Source: Acidobacteriota bacterium
GTDB taxonomy: Bacteria; Acidobacteriota; Blastocatellia; Chloracidobacteriales; JADJPF01
Direction of reading: 5' to 3'
DNA length: 64,000 bases
NCBI GenBank assembly: GCA_016213785.1
Contig: JACQZQ010000008.1
Coordinates: 165,640 to 229,639, forward strand
Shown here: positions 36,560 to 45,181 of the stretch, one piece after another
Layout: every line of letters starts with the position of its first letter
Position numbering within the stretch: position 1 is the stretch's first letter
Notes under the pieces: generated by a model
What the model was told of the DNA's origin: nothing
What the model saw: only the letters and a program-made list of their open reading frames with translations
The model's database searches: none
Position numbers and translations under genes: made by a program

Positions 36560-36593
36560 CTATTTCTTAAAAACTAAGGTTGGTAGAAAAATT

Positions 36594-37559
36594 ATGATTA
36601 GAATTGCTATTTTAGGGTCAGGTAGGGTTGCTAATGCTCGCATAAGAGAACTAAACCTTAGAAAGGATGCTGTAGTAATAGGGGTTGCATCTAGTGATTT
36701 AGAACGAGCAAAAAAACTTGCAGATCCAATAGGTGCAATAGCTACTACCGATTGGCAAAACCTAGCTAGCCAAGCGGATGCAGTAATGATTTGCTCATTA
36801 AATCAATTTCATGCCCCAATGTGTGAATTTGTATTAGGCTTAGGTAAACATGTTAGTGTAGATTATCCTCTAGCTATTTCTCTTTTAGATACAAAAAAAT
36901 TAATTGATTTAGCAGAGAGTAAAAAAGTAGTGTTGCACATAGAACATATTGAGCTACTTTCACCTTGGTTTAACACTCTAATGGCTGCTTTGCCTCAAAT
37001 AGGTTTGATGTTAAATATTTCTTGGACAAATTTAAGTAACCGTCAAGCTACAGATATGGATTGGACTTTTGATAAAGCTTCTGGGTCGTCTTTTTTTATT
37101 CAAGCAGCGGTCTTAAGCCGGTTAATTAGACTAGCAGGGCCAGCAAGCTGGATTAGTGCAAATGAAAAACTTCTAAATTTAGAAGGAAGTAGATTTGATG
37201 GTCGTATTACTACAGCGCAAATAGGGTTTGAAAATGGAGTTGTCGCTCAACTCCTTGAAGGGCAAGCCTTAACAGTCCCTCCTATTAGTAGCCGTTTGTC
37301 AGTTATAGGTACAAAAGGAGAGCTTATAGCCGAAAAACACGACCAAGTTACACTTTACTTAGAAAATAGGTCGGATCCTCTTCCAATAGCTACAGTTACA
37401 GGTTTATTTGGTAAAGATATAGATAATTTTCTAAAACAGATTGAAGATGGAAGAAAAGGCTATGCTTCTTTAGAACATGTTTATCTAGTAGCAAAACTTG
37501 CTACAGCAGCAGAACTTTCTTGCCATAAAGCACAACAAATCGAGCTTAAAGACTTATGA
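36594..37559 (+). CDS. Gfo/Idh/MocA family oxidoreductase
   Basis: The 321-aa protein has an N-terminal Rossmann fold (AILGSGRVANARI, residues 5-17) and the C-terminal beta-sheet domain of this family. The family oxidises or reduces sugars and related ketones with NAD(P). The catalytic EKP tripeptide is replaced by D90-Y91-P92 (VSVDYPLAIS), so the usual lysine is missing and the activity may be changed or lost. The stop overlaps the next start by 4 nt (ATGA). The MITE ends 34 nt before the ATG and may carry or disturb its promoter. Confidence 0.8.
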   Translation: MIRIAILGSGRVANARIRELNLRKDAVVIGVASSDLERAKKLADPIGAIATTDWQNLASQADAVMICSLNQFHAPMCEFVLGLGKHVSVDYPLAISLLDTKKLIDLAESKKVVLHIEHIELLSPWFNTLMAALPQIGLMLNISWTNLSNRQATDMDWTFDKASGSSFFIQAAVLSRLIRLAGPASWISANEKLLNLEGSRFDGRITTAQIGFENGVVAQLLEGQALTVPPISSRLSVIGTKGELIAEKHDQVTLYLENRSDPLPIATVTGLFGKDIDNFLKQIEDGRKGYASLEHVYLVAKLATAAELSCHKAQQIELKDL

Positions 37560-37759
37560 AACCAAATCTTTATACCAGGATTGTAAGGACTATTTTGTTT
37601 ATACTTCTTATTTTACTTATAGCAAAAATTCCTAAACAGTCTCTTTTTTTAGTTTTACGAATAGCTGTTCCTGCAATTATTATTGGTAGTATTCTACTTA
37701 CCTTACATAGATTTACTCGTAGATTACGTAATAATAATAAAAAGCTTTTAAAAAAATAA
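37556..37759 (+). CDS. Small two-helix membrane protein (67 aa)
   Basis: It starts in a 4-nt ATGA overlap with the oxidoreductase, a sign of translational coupling. Two hydrophobic segments (IVRTILFILLILLIAKI, residues 9-25, and SLFLVLRIAVPAIIIGSIL) are followed by a very basic tail (RRLRNNNKKLLKK). The positive tail should stay in the cytoplasm. No family is recognised. Confidence 0.6.
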   Translation: MKPNLYTRIVRTILFILLILLIAKIPKQSLFLVLRIAVPAIIIGSILLTLHRFTRRLRNNNKKLLKK

Positions 37760-37760
37760 A

Positions 37761-37800
37761 ATTCTAGCCCTAAAGATATTATTTAAGGCTAGAATGGTTT
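37761..37800 (+). terminator. Terminator between convergent genes
   Basis: ATTCTAGCC (37761-37769) pairs with GGCTAGAAT (37787-37795), followed by GGTTTTT. The loop is 17 nt. It lies between the small membrane gene and the convergent TlpA-like gene. Confidence 0.65.
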
Positions 37801-37813
37801 TTAACGAAAATTA

Positions 37814-38383
37814 CTAATTAGCTACTAGCTCATCTATTTTTCTAGCTAGAGTTTCGCCTCTTAACCCAACACCAGCAACTTCACCATTTTTATCTAATAA
37901 AACAGTAAAAGGTATACCAGTAACACCATATAAACGAGCGACTTTGTTTTTCCATCCTAATCCATCATAGTACTGAGGCCAGGAGATATCTTTAGTTTTT
38001 AAGTAATTATCAAGAGGCTCGCGATCCATATCTAAGCTAATACCAATGATTGTAAAGTTATTATTTCTATACTTATCCCAAATTTTCTTTACAGCAGGCA
38101 TTTCCTGACGACAAGGGCCACACCAAGTAGCCCAAAAATCAATTAAAACGACTTTACCTTTAAGTTTACTTAGAGCAATATTTTCACCCTTTAATGATGT
38201 TACAGAAAAATCTGGGGGAGATTTTTTGCTTCCACTACTACTTTTAGGTGTAATCGCAAGTTTGGCCTCGGTTGCTTCAGGCTTCCAAGAAATAGCTGCA
38301 ATAGCTAAGAGCACTATTATCCCTAGCACGATAATAAAATTTCTATCAGATTTGTTTTGTTTATTTTCTTCGCTTTTTTCCAT
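37814..38383 (-). CDS. TlpA/ResA-like membrane-anchored thioredoxin
   Basis: The 189-aa protein has an uncleaved membrane anchor (FIIVLGIIVLLAIAAIS, about 16-32). A thioredoxin fold follows with active site WCGPC (C88, C91) and the TlpA-type FWATWCGPCRQEMP context. GIPFTVLLDKNGEVAG contains the cis-Pro. Such proteins reduce apocytochrome c or other periplasmic disulphides. GGGAG stands before the ATG. No cytochrome c assembly genes are adjacent; a haem-binding protein is encoded at 55.7 kb. Confidence 0.9.
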   Translation of the reverse strand: MEKSEENKQNKSDRNFIIVLGIIVLLAIAAISWKPEATEAKLAITPKSSSGSKKSPPDFSVTSLKGENIALSKLKGKVVLIDFWATWCGPCRQEMPAVKKIWDKYRNNNFTIIGISLDMDREPLDNYLKTKDISWPQYYDGLGWKNKVARLYGVTGIPFTVLLDKNGEVAGVGLRGETLARKIDELVAN

Positions 38384-38442
38384 AAAACTCCCAGTTTAAC
38401 TAAAATGGCTTTAAGGATTTTATCCTTAAAAAGCTTAATTTA

Positions 38443-39552
38443 TTACGATGGATTACCACATTCAGAACAGAATTTTGCTCCTGGATTAAGAGGTTGATTA
38501 CAACGAGAACAAGCTTTTGGTAAAAGCGATGTCCCACACTCAGCACAGAATTTTGCTCCTTGAGCATTAGGTGATTGACACTTAGGGCAAGCTATGGTTG
38601 CTACAGGTGCAACTTGTTGAACTGGTGGCTGTTGTTGATTGGGTTGAGGAGGATAATGATTTTGTTGTCCTTGAGGATAACCTTGATTTGGATAGGATTG
38701 TTGGTGAGGTTGTTGATATTGATTTTGCATATTTTGCGCCATCACTTGCCCCATACCAAAACCTAAGCCTAAACCCATACCTTCACCTGTGCCTGAGCCA
38801 GGTTGTTTAGCCGCATCACGCATAGCTTGTGCCGATTGATATTGCATATAATTACGCATATCACCAATAGCACGCATTCCTGCCCCTTCGTCAATACGTT
38901 TTTGTACTTCTTCAGGTAGAGTAATTGAACCTACAATTAAATCCACCAACTCTAACCCTTGTTTAGCAAAATCATCTACGGCTTGAGCCTTAGTTGCAAT
39001 AGCTAGTTCATTATAATTTGCCGTCAGTTCATCAACAGAGCGGAAATTTTCTCCGAGTAAATCAGTTAGTCGTTGGACAATTAGATCCCTTAAAAAATCT
39101 TCTACTTGTGAGGTTGTTACCCATCCGCGTGTTCCTGCAATAGTCCCTACAAAAAGCTGAGGATCAGAAATGCGTATAGAGAATTTACCAAAAGCTCTAA
39201 GTTGTACTCTACCAAGTTCAGGGTCTTTTACCAAAATAGGCATTTTTGTACCCCATTTTAGATTTTGAAATACTTGGCGACTTACATATATTACAGAACA
39301 TTGAAAAGGAGATTTACCTCCAAAAGGTATACTAATTATGCTAGTAAGTAGTGGTAAGTTATTTGTAGTAAGCGTATGACGACCTGGCCCAAAAACGTCT
39401 AGTGCTTTACCATCACGGAAGAAAACCGCAGTTTGGTTTTCTTGGACAATTAATTGAGCGCCCCATTTAATGTCTGTTGCACCTTGTTCGGGGAAACGAT
39501 GGATTAGAGACTGTCCAGAATTATCAAAATATTGAATGACTTCTATTGCCAT
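38443..39552 (-). CDS. SPFH/band-7-like protein with two C-terminal zinc ribbons
   Basis: The 369-aa protein starts with an SPFH-type domain of the 'virion core protein' group ([36 protein letters not shown]). A helix-rich part contains [22 protein letters not shown] Gln/Pro/Gly-rich disordered linker covers about 255-310. Two zinc ribbons end the protein (CPKCQSPN...KFCAECG and CSRCNQPL...KFCSECG). These proteins form membrane-associated scaffolds. AAGGAGA precedes the start. A coiled-coil gene lies 24 nt upstream in the same direction, a likely partner. Confidence 0.82.
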   Translation of the reverse strand: MAIEVIQYFDNSGQSLIHRFPEQGATDIKWGAQLIVQENQTAVFFRDGKALDVFGPGRHTLTTNNLPLLTSIISIPFGGKSPFQCSVIYVSRQVFQNLKWGTKMPILVKDPELGRVQLRAFGKFSIRISDPQLFVGTIAGTRGWVTTSQVEDFLRDLIVQRLTDLLGENFRSVDELTANYNELAIATKAQAVDDFAKQGLELVDLIVGSITLPEEVQKRIDEGAGMRAIGDMRNYMQYQSAQAMRDAAKQPGSGTGEGMGLGLGFGMGQVMAQNMQNQYQQPHQQSYPNQGYPQGQQNHYPPQPNQQQPPVQQVAPVATIACPKCQSPNAQGAKFCAECGTSLLPKACSRCNQPLNPGAKFCSECGNPS

Positions 39553-39576
39553 GAAAATTCTCCTTAAAAACTTAAA

Positions 39577-40080
39577 CTATAAAATATTTTCTATTACTTT
39601 GTTACGCTCACTAAAATGAGCATCTAGCTCATCTAGCATACGCTCTAAGGCAGTGGTTGCGTTTTTCATATCAACGTTACTAGCATTTTCTATAAGAGAT
39701 GAAACTTTTTCTTTTATCGCTTCTAGGCTTTCTGTTAATGCTAGGTCAAATTGGTAAAGTCGGTCTAGTTCTAATTCGTTTATTTTTACAGTGTCAAAAA
39801 AACCACTATAACCATAACTAGCATAGCGGATTCTATTAGCTATTTTATCTAATTTGCTATTTACTCTTTCTACGTGTTTGACTTCTAGGAGTCGGCTTGT
39901 ATCGCTAAGTTCGCGAACTAAACTTGTTAGTGGAGTTTTAATTTTTTCAAGTTGTTGGGCTAAGTTTTCTCTATGTAATTTATCTACATCACGTCGGCGC
40001 TCTCTTTCTAAATAACCCCCATAGCCTGGGATTAAGCAGGCTAGCTTTTCTAAACAACTTTTCCCTGATAAGTTACCCAT
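39577..40080 (-). CDS. Coiled-coil protein paired with the SPFH protein
   Basis: This 167-aa helical protein has a charged N-terminus (YLERERRRDVDKLHRENLA) and long heptad-rich helices through to the end (LTESLEAIKEKVSSLIENA...). An LACLIPGYGGY segment near residue 12 could touch the membrane. It has its own AAGGAGA ribosome site and is 24 nt before the SPFH gene. I do not recognise a family; the operon suggests it works with the SPFH scaffold. Confidence 0.7.
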   Translation of the reverse strand: MGNLSGKSCLEKLACLIPGYGGYLERERRRDVDKLHRENLAQQLEKIKTPLTSLVRELSDTSRLLEVKHVERVNSKLDKIANRIRYASYGYSGFFDTVKINELELDRLYQFDLALTESLEAIKEKVSSLIENASNVDMKNATTALERMLDELDAHFSERNKVIENIL

Positions 40081-40193
40081 TAAATTATTCTCCTTATTAT
40101 CTAAATCTAAAATACTTTTGGGTTATGGAAGTACCAGCAACAACGTTATATTGATACTAGTTTACTATAAACATAATAGGCTGTCCAAAAGCG

Positions 40194-41768
40194 TTATTCT
40201 CCGCCAAAAAGCGCTTTAAGTCGCTTTTCGCCTTTACTAAAAAGTATGTCTACAAGTCTAGAGAGCATATTATAATTTTTAGCATTATTAGGAAACCAGT
40301 GTAGTTCCTTGCGCATCCAGCCGCGATCTTTAACTATATGTTTGACTTTACTAAAGTTACGGACTCCTTCTTTTGAATGGACTGCTCCAAAACCAGATTC
40401 TTTTACTCCAAACCAAGGTGCTTCACAAAAACCAAAAGCATTAGCTCCACAATCATTAATTGCTACTGTACCAGCCTCAATACGTTTAGCAACTCGTTCT
40501 GCACGTTCTGGATTTTGTGACCAAACTCCTGCTGTAAGTCCATAAATGCTATCATTAGCTAGCTTTATAGCTTCTTCTTCGTTTTTTACAACCATTATAG
40601 GAATAATTGGCCCAAAGGTTTCTTCTGTCATTACTTTCATTGAGTGATTAACATTACTTAATACTGTAGGTTTATAGTAATATCCTGGTGCGAGTTCTTG
40701 ATTACGACCACCACCTGCTAAGAGCTTAGCGCCTTTGTCTATAGCATCTTTTACATGGTCATCTATTACATCCATTTGACGAGGGAAAATAATTGCTCCT
40801 ATATCAACATCTGGGCCATCTTGTGGGCCTTGACGAAGCTTTTTAACCCGCTCTACAACCATATTAGTAAACTCTTCTGCAATGGATTCAATTACATAGA
40901 CTCTTTCAACGCTAGCACACATTTGGCCGGAATTTACTAACCCACCCCAAACCGTTGCATCAGCAGCACGTTCTAAATCAGCGTCCTCTAGAATAACAAA
41001 AGGGTCTTTTCCTCCTAATTCTAAAGCTACAGGAGTAAATCTTTCCTTTTGTGCTAACTCTTTATAAATAGCACGCCCTGTTCTTACTGAACCTGTAAAA
41101 ACAATCTTATCAACATCAGAACGAACTAAGGCTGCACCTGTTGAGCCATCGCCTTGTAGGACTTGAAAAACATTTTGTGGTAGCCCCGAATCAGCAAAAA
41201 TCTTTGCTGTCATTTCTCCAATTAGTGGTGTTACTTCAGAGGGTTTTAGTAAGACACTATTTCCTGCTAAAAGTGCAAGAACTACATCACTTAAAAATGC
41301 TGTAGGGAAATTCCAGGGTGTAATAACCCCTACAACACCTAAGGGTTCATACATAATAGTACTTTTTTTATTCTTAAATAAATGAAGCGGATTTTTATGA
41401 GGAGAAAGCATTTTTTGTGCTTGTTTACAAAAATAAGTAGTTCCATCAATTACAGTAAAAACATCTGCTAATAATGCATCAGCCCTAGTTTTTCCTGTAT
41501 CTTGTCGGATTGTATCTAATATGTGTTCTCTACGTTCAACAAATAAATCTCTTACTCTTAAAACATAACGAACTCTTTCTGCTACAGATAGAGCACCCCA
41601 AGCTTTTTGAGCTAGTCTTGCATTAGATACAGCTTGGTCAACTTCCTCTTCAGTACAAATAGGAATACGTCCTATTACCTCGCCTGTCATTGGACAGGTG
41701 TTTTCAATATAGCGACGTTCATCTTTTTTTTCTAACTCACTTAATTTAGATATAGCTGTAGCAGACAT
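40194..41768 (-). CDS. NAD(P)-dependent aldehyde dehydrogenase
   Basis: From the ATG at 41768 the enzyme has 524 residues. AAGGAGA fits this start; the frame opens at 41822. ALDH motifs are intact: TPWNFPTAF for cofactor binding, LELGGKDP with E250, the catalytic C284 in GQMCASVERV and EETFGPIIP. The N-terminus (CPMTGEVIGRIPICTEEEVDQAV) resembles succinate-semialdehyde and broad-range ALDHs. Substrate cannot be deduced. A C-terminal extension of about 40 residues (WFPNNAKNYNMLSRLVDILF...) may contact membrane. It is divergent from the transglycosylase gene. Confidence 0.92.
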   Translation of the reverse strand: MSATAISKLSELEKKDERRYIENTCPMTGEVIGRIPICTEEEVDQAVSNARLAQKAWGALSVAERVRYVLRVRDLFVERREHILDTIRQDTGKTRADALLADVFTVIDGTTYFCKQAQKMLSPHKNPLHLFKNKKSTIMYEPLGVVGVITPWNFPTAFLSDVVLALLAGNSVLLKPSEVTPLIGEMTAKIFADSGLPQNVFQVLQGDGSTGAALVRSDVDKIVFTGSVRTGRAIYKELAQKERFTPVALELGGKDPFVILEDADLERAADATVWGGLVNSGQMCASVERVYVIESIAEEFTNMVVERVKKLRQGPQDGPDVDIGAIIFPRQMDVIDDHVKDAIDKGAKLLAGGGRNQELAPGYYYKPTVLSNVNHSMKVMTEETFGPIIPIMVVKNEEEAIKLANDSIYGLTAGVWSQNPERAERVAKRIEAGTVAINDCGANAFGFCEAPWFGVKESGFGAVHSKEGVRNFSKVKHIVKDRGWMRKELHWFPNNAKNYNMLSRLVDILFSKGEKRLKALFGGE

Positions 41769-41947
41769 ATTGTTCTCCTTAAACTTATAAATTTGTCGGA
41801 AGTTATAATGAGACTTTAGCACTTATTGCTTAGACACTTCAACTACTTCTATGATACACTGCAAGTGCTTATCTATAATTTAGCTAACAAATTATCGTCT
41901 TAATAAACTTAAATAATAGAAATCTAGCCATTCAGGGAGAAGTTGTA

Positions 41948-43018
41948 ATGTTTTTAAGGTCTTTTGCGCTTTGTGCTATCTTAGTTTTAAACTCACAATC
42001 AAATTATGCCCAAGAGCAAAGCAACAAACGAACTTTTGATAACTATGATTTAGCACCAACTAAAACAATTCAAGCTGAAAAAAATATAGAAAAACCTAAA
42101 GAAAAAGTAACAGAAAGTTCTAAAGAAAGTTCTAAAGAAACTGCAAAAGAAATAACTAAAGAAAGTACTCTAAAAGAACAACCAACAAAATCAAGTGAAA
42201 AGGTAGTTTCTTCAAATAACTCAACTATATCTGATATAGCTGAGCCATCAACTACTAATGATAAATCCTATAAAAATAAGTCTTCTCGTAGTAAACCCGC
42301 AGTAATTAAAACTGTAACACCAAAACGCAAGGGTGAAGGTTATCTACAAGATGAAAAAGAAGTAAATAGCGAACCTACTCCAGTTCCGCCTCCTAAAATT
42401 TATTCTGAAATACGTTCTTCAATTAGTGAAAATGGAAGGCTTATGCTAACAAGTGATACAGTAATTGTTAAACCTACTGTGACAACAAAAGTTATTCCTA
42501 TTGCTAATTTAACTGAAAGCACAGGAGATCTTGAACTAGACGAAATTATTCAAACAGCCGCTCAAAAAAATAAAATAGACCCAAGACTTATTTTAGAAGT
42601 AATTCGCCAAGAATCAGGTTTTCGCATTAATGCAGTTTCTTATAAAGGCGCTAGCGGGCTAATGCAATTAATTCCCTCTACTGCTAGACGTTTTGGAGTT
42701 AGTAATATTTTTGACCGTAAACAAAATATAAATGCAGGTGCTACTTACTTAAAGCTCTTACTTGATATGTTTGATGGTGATTTAGATTTAGCCCTAGCAG
42801 GCTATAATGCTGGTGAAAATGCGGTGATTCGTTATAACTATACAATTCCACCCTATAGAGAAACTAAAGATTATGTGCGTAGAATAACTACTAGATATCG
42901 TAGTCGCTATCATCAAGTTACTGTAGCTCCAGTAAAAGAAATAGAAGTTATTTATCAAGTTCCACTTACTACTTTTGCTTCAGAAAATGGTAGAGTTATT
43001 CTTTCCAATAACTATTAA
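41948..43018 (+). CDS. Lytic murein transglycosylase (SLT domain)
   Basis: The 356-aa exported protein has a signal peptide (MFLRSFALCAILVLNSQSNYA). A low-complexity Lys/Glu/Ser region follows (residues about 35-110). The Slt/MltC-type lysozyme fold is at about 195-320. The catalytic E222 is in IRQESGFRINAVS, followed by GASGLMQLIPSTARRFG and ALAGYNAGENAV. It cleaves peptidoglycan glycan strands in the periplasm, leaving anhydro-muropeptides. GGGAG stands before the ATG, and a strong terminator follows. Confidence 0.93.
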   Translation: MFLRSFALCAILVLNSQSNYAQEQSNKRTFDNYDLAPTKTIQAEKNIEKPKEKVTESSKESSKETAKEITKESTLKEQPTKSSEKVVSSNNSTISDIAEPSTTNDKSYKNKSSRSKPAVIKTVTPKRKGEGYLQDEKEVNSEPTPVPPPKIYSEIRSSISENGRLMLTSDTVIVKPTVTTKVIPIANLTESTGDLELDEIIQTAAQKNKIDPRLILEVIRQESGFRINAVSYKGASGLMQLIPSTARRFGVSNIFDRKQNINAGATYLKLLLDMFDGDLDLALAGYNAGENAVIRYNYTIPPYRETKDYVRRITTRYRSRYHQVTVAPVKEIEVIYQVPLTTFASENGRVILSNNY

Positions 43019-43041
43019 CCAAGTAGTAAATTAACTTGTCT

Positions 43042-43079
43042 AAAAATAGCTACAAGAAAGTTTTCTTGTAGCTATTTTT
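43042..43079 (+). terminator. Strong intrinsic terminator of the transglycosylase gene
   Basis: AAAATAGCTACAAGAAA pairs almost perfectly with TTTTCTTGTAGCTATTTT, giving a long stem with a tiny loop. A T-run follows (TTTTTG). It is the clearest terminator of the window on the plus strand. Confidence 0.85.
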
Positions 43080-43182
43080 GTTGGTATTCTTAAGCTTAAA
43101 CTAGGTTTAGCTGTTTTTATTTATTTTTAAGGAATATAGCTTAAGAAAAGCTATAAAATTTATTAACTAAGAAAAAAACACT

Positions 43183-44037
43183 ATGAGCAATGTAAAAATT
43201 TGTTTGGTTACAGGAGCAACGGCAGGTATTGGTAAGGTTACGGCTCAAACACTTGCCCAAGAAGGAGCAAAGGTTATTATAGTAAGTCGTAGTAAGGAAA
43301 AATGTACTACAACTGTATCAGAAATTAAAGAACAAACAGCTAATAAAGAGGTAGAATTTATTGCCGCAGATCTTTCTTCTCAACAAGAAATTTATAAGCT
43401 AGCTGATGAGTTTAAGAAAAGATACTCACATCTTGATATCTTGGTTAATAATGCTGGTGCTGTTTTTACATCTCGCGAAACCAGTGCTGATAAGCTTGAA
43501 ATGACATTTGCCCTTAACCATCTTAATTATTTTTTGCTTACAAATTTATTGATTGACCCATTAAAAGCTAGTCCTGCGGCTAGAATAGTAAATGTTTCTT
43601 CAATGGCGCATGAGAGCGGACAAATTAATTTTGATGATTTACAAAGCGAGCACAGATACTCAGGCTGGGGGGCATATTGTCAGTCTAAACTTGCGAATGT
43701 CTTATTTACCTATGAGTTAGCTAGTAGGCTAAAGAATACAAAAATTACCGCTAATGCTCTACACCCTGGTGTTGTGGGTACAAATTTTGGTTCAAATAAT
43801 AGAGGATTTATGGCAATGTTTGTAAGACTTTACTTAAAGCTTTTTTCTATAAGCGATAAGGAAGGCGCACAAACTAGCATTTATTTAGCTACTTCTCCAG
43901 AAGTAGAAAATGTTACAGGAAAATATTTTGTTAAAAAGAAAGTACGTAATTCTGCTCCAATTTCTTATAATCAAGCACTAGCATCAAGACTTTGGCAAGT
44001 AAGTATGGAGCTAACAAAGTTAAAAGATTCTATTTAA
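43183..44037 (+). CDS. Short-chain dehydrogenase/reductase (retinol dehydrogenase-like)
   Basis: The 284-aa enzyme has the cofactor loop TGATAGIG (10-17), NNAGAV, the catalytic S in VNVSSMAHESG, and the YxxxK pair Y165/K169 (YCQSKLAN). LHPGVVGTNF follows, as in retinol-dehydrogenase-type classical SDRs. It uses NAD(P)H on an unknown carbonyl or alcohol. The next gene, another NADPH-type reductase, starts 55 nt later in the same direction, so the two may handle related substrates. Confidence 0.92.
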   Translation: MSNVKICLVTGATAGIGKVTAQTLAQEGAKVIIVSRSKEKCTTTVSEIKEQTANKEVEFIAADLSSQQEIYKLADEFKKRYSHLDILVNNAGAVFTSRETSADKLEMTFALNHLNYFLLTNLLIDPLKASPAARIVNVSSMAHESGQINFDDLQSEHRYSGWGAYCQSKLANVLFTYELASRLKNTKITANALHPGVVGTNFGSNNRGFMAMFVRLYLKLFSISDKEGAQTSIYLATSPEVENVTGKYFVKKKVRNSAPISYNQALASRLWQVSMELTKLKDSI

Positions 44038-44092
44038 TCTAAATAAAAGCTTTAAGTATGAAATATTTAAAACTAAACCGTAAGGAGAATGT

Positions 44093-45109
44093 ATGGCAGA
44101 AGTTAATCGACAATGGCGTTTAATATCTCGTCCTGTTGGGGCGGTAAAAAAATCAGATTTTGAATGGCGCGAAGAACCTATTCCTGTCCCTAATGAAGGA
44201 GAGGTTTTAGTTAAACAAATTTATTTATCTTTAGATCCTGCTAACCGCATTTGGATGAATGAACAGGATAGCTATATGCCTGCTGTTGTTTTAGGCGATG
44301 TAATGAGAGGAATGAGTTTAGGTGTAGTAGTTGAATCTAAGCACCCTAGTTTTAGTAAAGGCAGTTTTGTTCAAGCTATGATTGGTTGGCAAGATTATGC
44401 ACTATTCCCAGGAAAAGTTCTTACTCCAATTCCTAAGCTACCAATCCCTTTAACTACTTATTTAGGACTACTTGGGCATATTGGGCTTACAGCTTACGTG
44501 GGCTTACTAGATATTACTCACCCTAAAGAAGGTGAAACTTTAGTAGTTTCTGCCGCCGCAGGTGCAGTTGGCTCAATTGTTGGACAAATAGGCAAAATTA
44601 AAGGCTGTTACGTAGTAGGAATTGCTGGGAGTGATGAAAAATGCGAGTGGCTAAAGAAAGAGCTAGGTTTTGATGCTACTATAAACTATAAAACTGAAAA
44701 TGTAGCTGAACGCCTAAAAGCCCTTTGCCCAAAGGGAATTGATATTTATTTTGACAATGTTGGTGGAGAAATTTTAGATGCAGTTTTAGGACAAATTAAT
44801 AAAAAAGCAAGAATTTCTGTTTGTGGTTTAATCTCTGGTTATAACGCAGAAAAACCTAAGCCTGGCCCTTACTACTTCCCAAATATTTTAGTAAAAAGCG
44901 CTAAAATAGAAGGTTTTATTGTTACAGATTATGTACATCGCGCTCAAGAAGTGATGAATGATTTAGGCCAATGGTTTATGGCAGGTAAGTTAAAATTTAA
45001 GGTTGATGTTGTAGATGGTCTAGAAAATGCTCCACTAGCTATAAATAAACTCTTTGATGGCTCAAACCAAGGCAAATTAGTTGTAAAAGTCTCAGAAGAA
45101 CCTAGTTAA
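44093..45109 (+). CDS. NADP-dependent oxidoreductase, MDR superfamily (LTB4 12-hydroxydehydrogenase / CurA-like)
   Basis: The 338-aa protein is a zinc-free medium-chain reductase. It opens with NRQWRLISRPVGAVKKSDFEW, has LSLDPANRIWMNE, the Rossmann motif AAAGAVGSIVGQIGK (about 158-172) and FDNVGGEILDAVL. The family reduces alpha,beta-unsaturated ketones or aldehydes with NADPH. AAGGAG lies just before the ATG. A hairpin ends the unit. Confidence 0.92.
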   Translation: MAEVNRQWRLISRPVGAVKKSDFEWREEPIPVPNEGEVLVKQIYLSLDPANRIWMNEQDSYMPAVVLGDVMRGMSLGVVVESKHPSFSKGSFVQAMIGWQDYALFPGKVLTPIPKLPIPLTTYLGLLGHIGLTAYVGLLDITHPKEGETLVVSAAAGAVGSIVGQIGKIKGCYVVGIAGSDEKCEWLKKELGFDATINYKTENVAERLKALCPKGIDIYFDNVGGEILDAVLGQINKKARISVCGLISGYNAEKPKPGPYYFPNILVKSAKIEGFIVTDYVHRAQEVMNDLGQWFMAGKLKFKVDVVDGLENAPLAINKLFDGSNQGKLVVKVSEEPS

Positions 45110-45135
45110 AGTTTAGTAGCTTTAGCGAAAACCTA

Positions 45136-45161
45136 AAGAGCCTGTATAACCTCAGGCTCTT
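45136..45161 (+). terminator. Hairpin after the MDR reductase
   Basis: AAGAGCCTG and CAGGCTCTT form a perfect 9-bp stem with an 8-nt loop, followed by TATATT. It ends 20 nt before the next ATG, leaving very little room for a separate promoter, so partial readthrough into the BNR gene is possible. Confidence 0.6.
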
Positions 45162-45181
45162 ATATTAGAAGGAGTCTACCC

